NCBI GenBank assembly: GCA_903838415.1
Contig: CAILYI010000138.1
Coordinates: forward strand, 1 to 44,646
Reading direction: 5' to 3'
Source of the DNA: an uncultured Anaerolineae bacterium
GTDB lineage: Bacteria; Chloroflexota; Anaerolineae; Anaerolineales; Villigracilaceae
Length of the DNA stretch: 44,646 nt
Below, in pieces: positions 42,345 through 44,646 of the stretch. Positions within the stretch are counted from its first letter, which is position 1. Every line of letters begins with the position of its first letter. The position numbers and the translations under genes were made by a program. Below the pieces are notes generated by a model. It did not search any database and was not told where the DNA came from. It was given only the letters and a program-made list of their open reading frames with translations.

Positions 42345-42372
42345 AGTATATCCTTTTTTTGAGATTTGACAA
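42345..42372 (-). promoter_or_regulatory. Promoter of the fdhD operon
   Basis: Minus strand TTGTCA (42372-42367), 16-bp spacer, TATACT (42350-42345). Each hexamer differs from consensus by one base. Confidence 0.8.
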
Positions 42373-42520
42373 GGCTCGAGAGCGTTTTAATACAAAAACT
42401 ACAAACCTTATCGTATTCAAGTATACAGTAATTGACGCTGACAGGTTGTCTGATTTTTTATGAACAAGTGGATAGTGCGGGCTTTGAGACTGGTTCCTGG
42501 TTATTTGCCCCGATTTGTCT

Positions 42521-42736
42521 CTATTTGCGGAGGTTTTTTATGCGGCTGTGGGCGATGTAAAATCGCTCCGGGTCGGCGTGAAAAGCCTCGAGACAGAATT
42601 CTGTGCAGAAATAAATCGTGCGTCCCTGATACTCGGCGTGTGGATACCATTCAATCGCGGTGGTCATCACACGGTGACAGACGGTGGTCTGAACCGGGTT
42701 GGGAACTTGGGTGTGCGAAGTTTCGTCGTCGGGCAT
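42521..42736 (-). CDS. YHS-domain protein
   Basis: A protein of about 71 residues with a YHS-like metal-binding motif: VCHRVMTTAI, YQGRTIYFCTEFCLEAFHADPERF. The three Cys (VCH, FCTEFC) and the Tyr/Phe-rich strand are typical. YHS domains bind metals and often accompany metal-handling enzymes. ATG 42736 is chosen; a GTG at 42757 is also open but sits at the edge of the repeat. No clear Shine-Dalgarno is visible. Confidence 0.72.
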   Translation of the reverse strand: MPDDETSHTQVPNPVQTTVCHRVMTTAIEWYPHAEYQGRTIYFCTEFCLEAFHADPERFYIAHSRIKNLRK

Positions 42737-42750
42737 ATTGGAAGGTAGGT

Positions 42751-42980
42751 TCACCACATTTCACACGCTTTTCTTAAAGTCTAAATCTTTATCGCCAAGA
42801 TCGCCAAGAAAAGCGCCAGTCGCCAAGATTCTTTGTTTCTACGCTCGTTCTGGAGTGGCTTTGGATATCTGAACGCGTTTTTCTAAAAAACTTGGCGTTC
42901 TTGGGCCTCTTGGCCTCCCGAAGTACAGGGGGTGGCTTGGCGGTAAAAAACGACTTTAAGAAAGGCGTCACCACATTTCA
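42751..42980. repeat. 13-bp direct repeats bounding the MITE-like element
   Basis: TCACCACATTTCA occurs at 42751-42763 and again at 42968-42980. The left copy lies at the 5' end of the YHS gene and the right copy at the 3' end of the GH13 gene. Confidence 0.6.
42764..42967. mobile_element. MITE-like element with terminal inverted repeats and flanking direct repeats
   Basis: CGCTTTTCTTAAAGTC (42766-42781) and its inverted copy GACTTTAAGAAAGGCG (42952-42967) match at 15 of 16 positions. They are flanked on both sides by the same 13-bp direct repeat TCACCACATTTCA (42751-42763 and 42968-42980), which looks like a target duplication. The interior is noncoding and has repeated CTTGGCG / CGCCAAG words that can fold back. 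No transposase is encoded. Confidence 0.6.
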
Positions 42981-42986
42981 GACAGT

Positions 42987-44646
42987 TTACTTCACTTCTG
43001 CAATATAAATCTCAAATGCGCCGAGATGAATTTCCTTCAGATTTTCCCCGCCTTTGCTGCGTCCGGCGCTGGAGAAAAGCGTCCGCGCCGTTTTGAAAGG
43101 GAGTCTGGCAAAGTTGAGCGTTTCGCGGGTTTCAGAGAAATTCAAAACTACCAGGACGGCTTGACTGTCAGTTTTGCGCAGGAAGGCCAGGTATTTATCC
43201 GATTTTTCGTGAATTGGCTGATATTCGCCTTCCATCAGCGCTGGGGTGGACTTGCGCATGCGCAGGATGCGCTTGTAAAAATTCAAGAGTGATAGCGGGT
43301 CATCCTGCTGGTCTTTGACATTGATTCCTTCGGCAAAGTTTGGGTTGACTGGCAGCCAGGTTTCCACGGTGGAGGGCGAGAATCCGCTGTTGGCGCTGTT
43401 GGTCCACTGCATGGGCGTGCGGTTTTTGTCGCGGGTCATCGCGGCGGCACGTTGCGCGGATTCCGTGGGATCCACTTTCAGGTCATTGACCAGGGTTTGG
43501 TAGTACCAGGTTGCCATGGTGTCGCGCAATTTGGTTGGATCTGTAATCAGGTAATCGGTCATGCCGATTTCTTCGCCGTTGTACAGAAACGGTGTCCCTT
43601 TCAGCGTCAGGATGGCTGCCAACGCCAGGCGGGCGCGCTCGGCATCGTGAGTCCCATCAGCGTAGTGGCTGTAGACGCGCGAGCTGTCGTGATTGCCAAG
43701 GGTGTTACAGGGCCAGGCTGTCGCTGAGATTTTGGCCAGGGCGGCGAGTCGTTCCTTTTGGTTTTGGCGAATCCAGCGAGGCGTAAGGGGAGATTCCGTT
43801 CGCATCAGGGGAAAATTGAATATCAGCTGCAGTTCATCGTCGCCATTTCCCATATATTCCGGGTTATCGTCCTCGCCCACCAGCATGCGGTCGCTGGGAT
43901 ATTCATCCAAAATGGCGCGCAGTTCCTTCATCAAACCATGAACGCCGGGCTGCCCCCACTGGTGATGAAACATATCATGCCAGTATTGACTGATTTTTTT
44001 CTTTTCTGTGGCGGTTTGCGCCAGTTCTGTGGCGCGACGCAGTTCGCCCAGGTTCATTGGGACGGTATGCGGGGTCAGCGAGGGGTTTTCAAAGATGGTG
44101 CCGATGGCGTCCAGGCGGTAGCCATCCACGCCCAGATCGAGCCAGAAGCGCACCGCGGCCCACATGGTGGCGACTACCTCGGGATTGTGGAAGTTCAGGT
44201 CTGGCTGCTGGCGCATGAAATAGTGATAGTAGTACTGGTTGCGCTCTGGGGCATACGTCCAGGCCTCGCCATCGAAGCAGGATTGCCAGTTGTTGGGCGG
44301 AGTATCGACCCAAACATACCAATTGGCCTTGGGATTTTCGCGGCTGGATTTTGACTCAAGGAACCAGGGATGCTCGTCTGAGGTGTGATTCAGCACTAGA
44401 TCGAGAATAACCCGGAGATTGCGTGCGTGCGCTTCGCGCAGAAAAACATTGAAATCTTCCAGGCTGCCATATTCAGGGGCAACGCCGCAGTAATCGGAAA
44501 TGTCGTAGCCGCAATCCCAGTTTGGAGAGGGGAAGTGCGGCGAGAGCCACAGGGCGTCGACACCGAGATCTTTCAGATAATCAAGTTTTTCGGTCATGCC
44601 CTTGAAATCGCCGATGCCGTCTCCGTTGCCATCGGCAAACGAGCGC
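42987..44646 (-). CDS. GH13 alpha-glucosidase / oligo-glucosidase (5' end outside the window)
   Basis: A GH13 (alpha-amylase family) enzyme, at least 552 residues long and truncated at its N-terminus by the window edge. The frame stays open to the last base (RSFADGNGDGIGDFKG is read before the first in-window Met). Catalytic motifs: DGYRLDAIG with the nucleophile Asp, MLVGEDDN with the acid Glu, and GNHDSSR with the third Asp. It ends with a beta-sandwich domain (VVLNFSETRETLNF). The long C-terminal half and GDGIGDF opening fit oligo-1,6-glucosidase, alpha-glucosidase or trehalose-synthase-like enzymes. The MITE-like element follows its stop. Confidence 0.9.
   Translation of the reverse strand, partial: RSFADGNGDGIGDFKGMTEKLDYLKDLGVDALWLSPHFPSPNWDCGYDISDYCGVAPEYGSLEDFNVFLREAHARNLRVILDLVLNHTSDEHPWFLESKSSRENPKANWYVWVDTPPNNWQSCFDGEAWTYAPERNQYYYHYFMRQQPDLNFHNPEVVATMWAAVRFWLDLGVDGYRLDAIGTIFENPSLTPHTVPMNLGELRRATELAQTATEKKKISQYWHDMFHHQWGQPGVHGLMKELRAILDEYPSDRMLVGEDDNPEYMGNGDDELQLIFNFPLMRTESPLTPRWIRQNQKERLAALAKISATAWPCNTLGNHDSSRVYSHYADGTHDAERARLALAAILTLKGTPFLYNGEEIGMTDYLITDPTKLRDTMATWYYQTLVNDLKVDPTESAQRAAAMTRDKNRTPMQWTNSANSGFSPSTVETWLPVNPNFAEGINVKDQQDDPLSLLNFYKRILRMRKSTPALMEGEYQPIHEKSDKYLAFLRKTDSQAVLVVLNFSETRETLNFARLPFKTARTLFSSAGRSKGGENLKEIHLGAFEIYIAEVK

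Noticed and set aside
42460..42777. Plus-strand frame over the YHS gene
   Set aside because: No domain is present, and the opposite frame has a clear YHS motif set.

Overview
The window looks like a chromosomal segment of an anaerobic, probably Anaerolineae-type Chloroflexota bacterium. That placement is an inference from gene content: LysM/M23 lipoproteins, LiaF/DUF5668 membrane cassettes, a MoxR-DUF58-DUF4129 cassette and a Rex-controlled hydrogenase/formate dehydrogenase region. No rRNA or tRNA gene was recognised. The organism evidently decodes UGA as selenocysteine, because two genes carry in-frame TGA codons at catalytic positions, each followed by a bacterial-type SECIS hairpin.

Layout: (1) 1-1250, a tyrosine recombinase and terminator. 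(2) 1346-5562, a tightly overlapping cassette of DUF4129 protein, membrane protein, MoxR ATPase, DUF58 protein and membrane protein. (3) 5614-6641, minus strand, a sortase-like exported protein behind a long leader with two tandem GEMM-I (cyclic dinucleotide) riboswitch aptamers and an intrinsic terminator between them. (4) 6661-11481, mixed genes: P-loop kinase-like protein, alpha-carbonic anhydrase lipoprotein, class III aminotransferase, hotdog thioesterase, AlkZ-like protein. (5) 11667-13631, three LiaI/LiaF-like membrane proteins behind a near-consensus promoter. (6) 13786-18043, a redox-flavoured region: a cNMP-binding/NifU-like fusion, an ECF sigma factor with a zinc-binding anti-sigma factor, a selenocysteine-containing protein disulfide oxidoreductase, a NifX/NifB-like protein, a TlpA-like thioredoxin and an OsmC protein. 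(7) 18107-23979, three paralogous LysM/M23 lipoproteins around an SH3/repeat lipoprotein. (8) 24153-28439, minus strand: CBS protein, hydrogenase maturation protease, selenocysteine formate dehydrogenase and a ferritin-like protein. (9) 28666-38343, minus strand: a multi-subunit [NiFe]-hydrogenase operon with two NuoE/NuoF-type pairs, a NuoG-like subunit and small and large hydrogenase subunits. (10) 38452-42284, minus strand: fdhD, a pentapeptide-repeat protein, two DRTGG-like proteins, a CBS/HATPase protein and a PHP protein. (11) 42521-44646, a YHS-domain protein, a MITE-like repeat and a 5'-truncated GH13 glycosidase.

Regions 8-10 appear to form one metabolic unit. The two NuoEF-type pairs could connect H2 and formate oxidation or production to NAD(H) and ferredoxin, possibly by electron bifurcation. 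The hydrogenase and fdhD operons each have a sigma-70-like promoter with a perfect 18-bp Rex palindrome (TTGTGA-N6-TCACAA) just downstream of the -10, which points to control by the NADH/NAD+ ratio.

The most unusual observations are the selenocysteine at the CPYC active site of the oxidoreductase, the tandem riboswitch whose two aptamers differ at the base known to set ligand choice, and the loss of iron-sulfur ligands in several ferredoxin-like domains of the hydrogenase and formate dehydrogenase.
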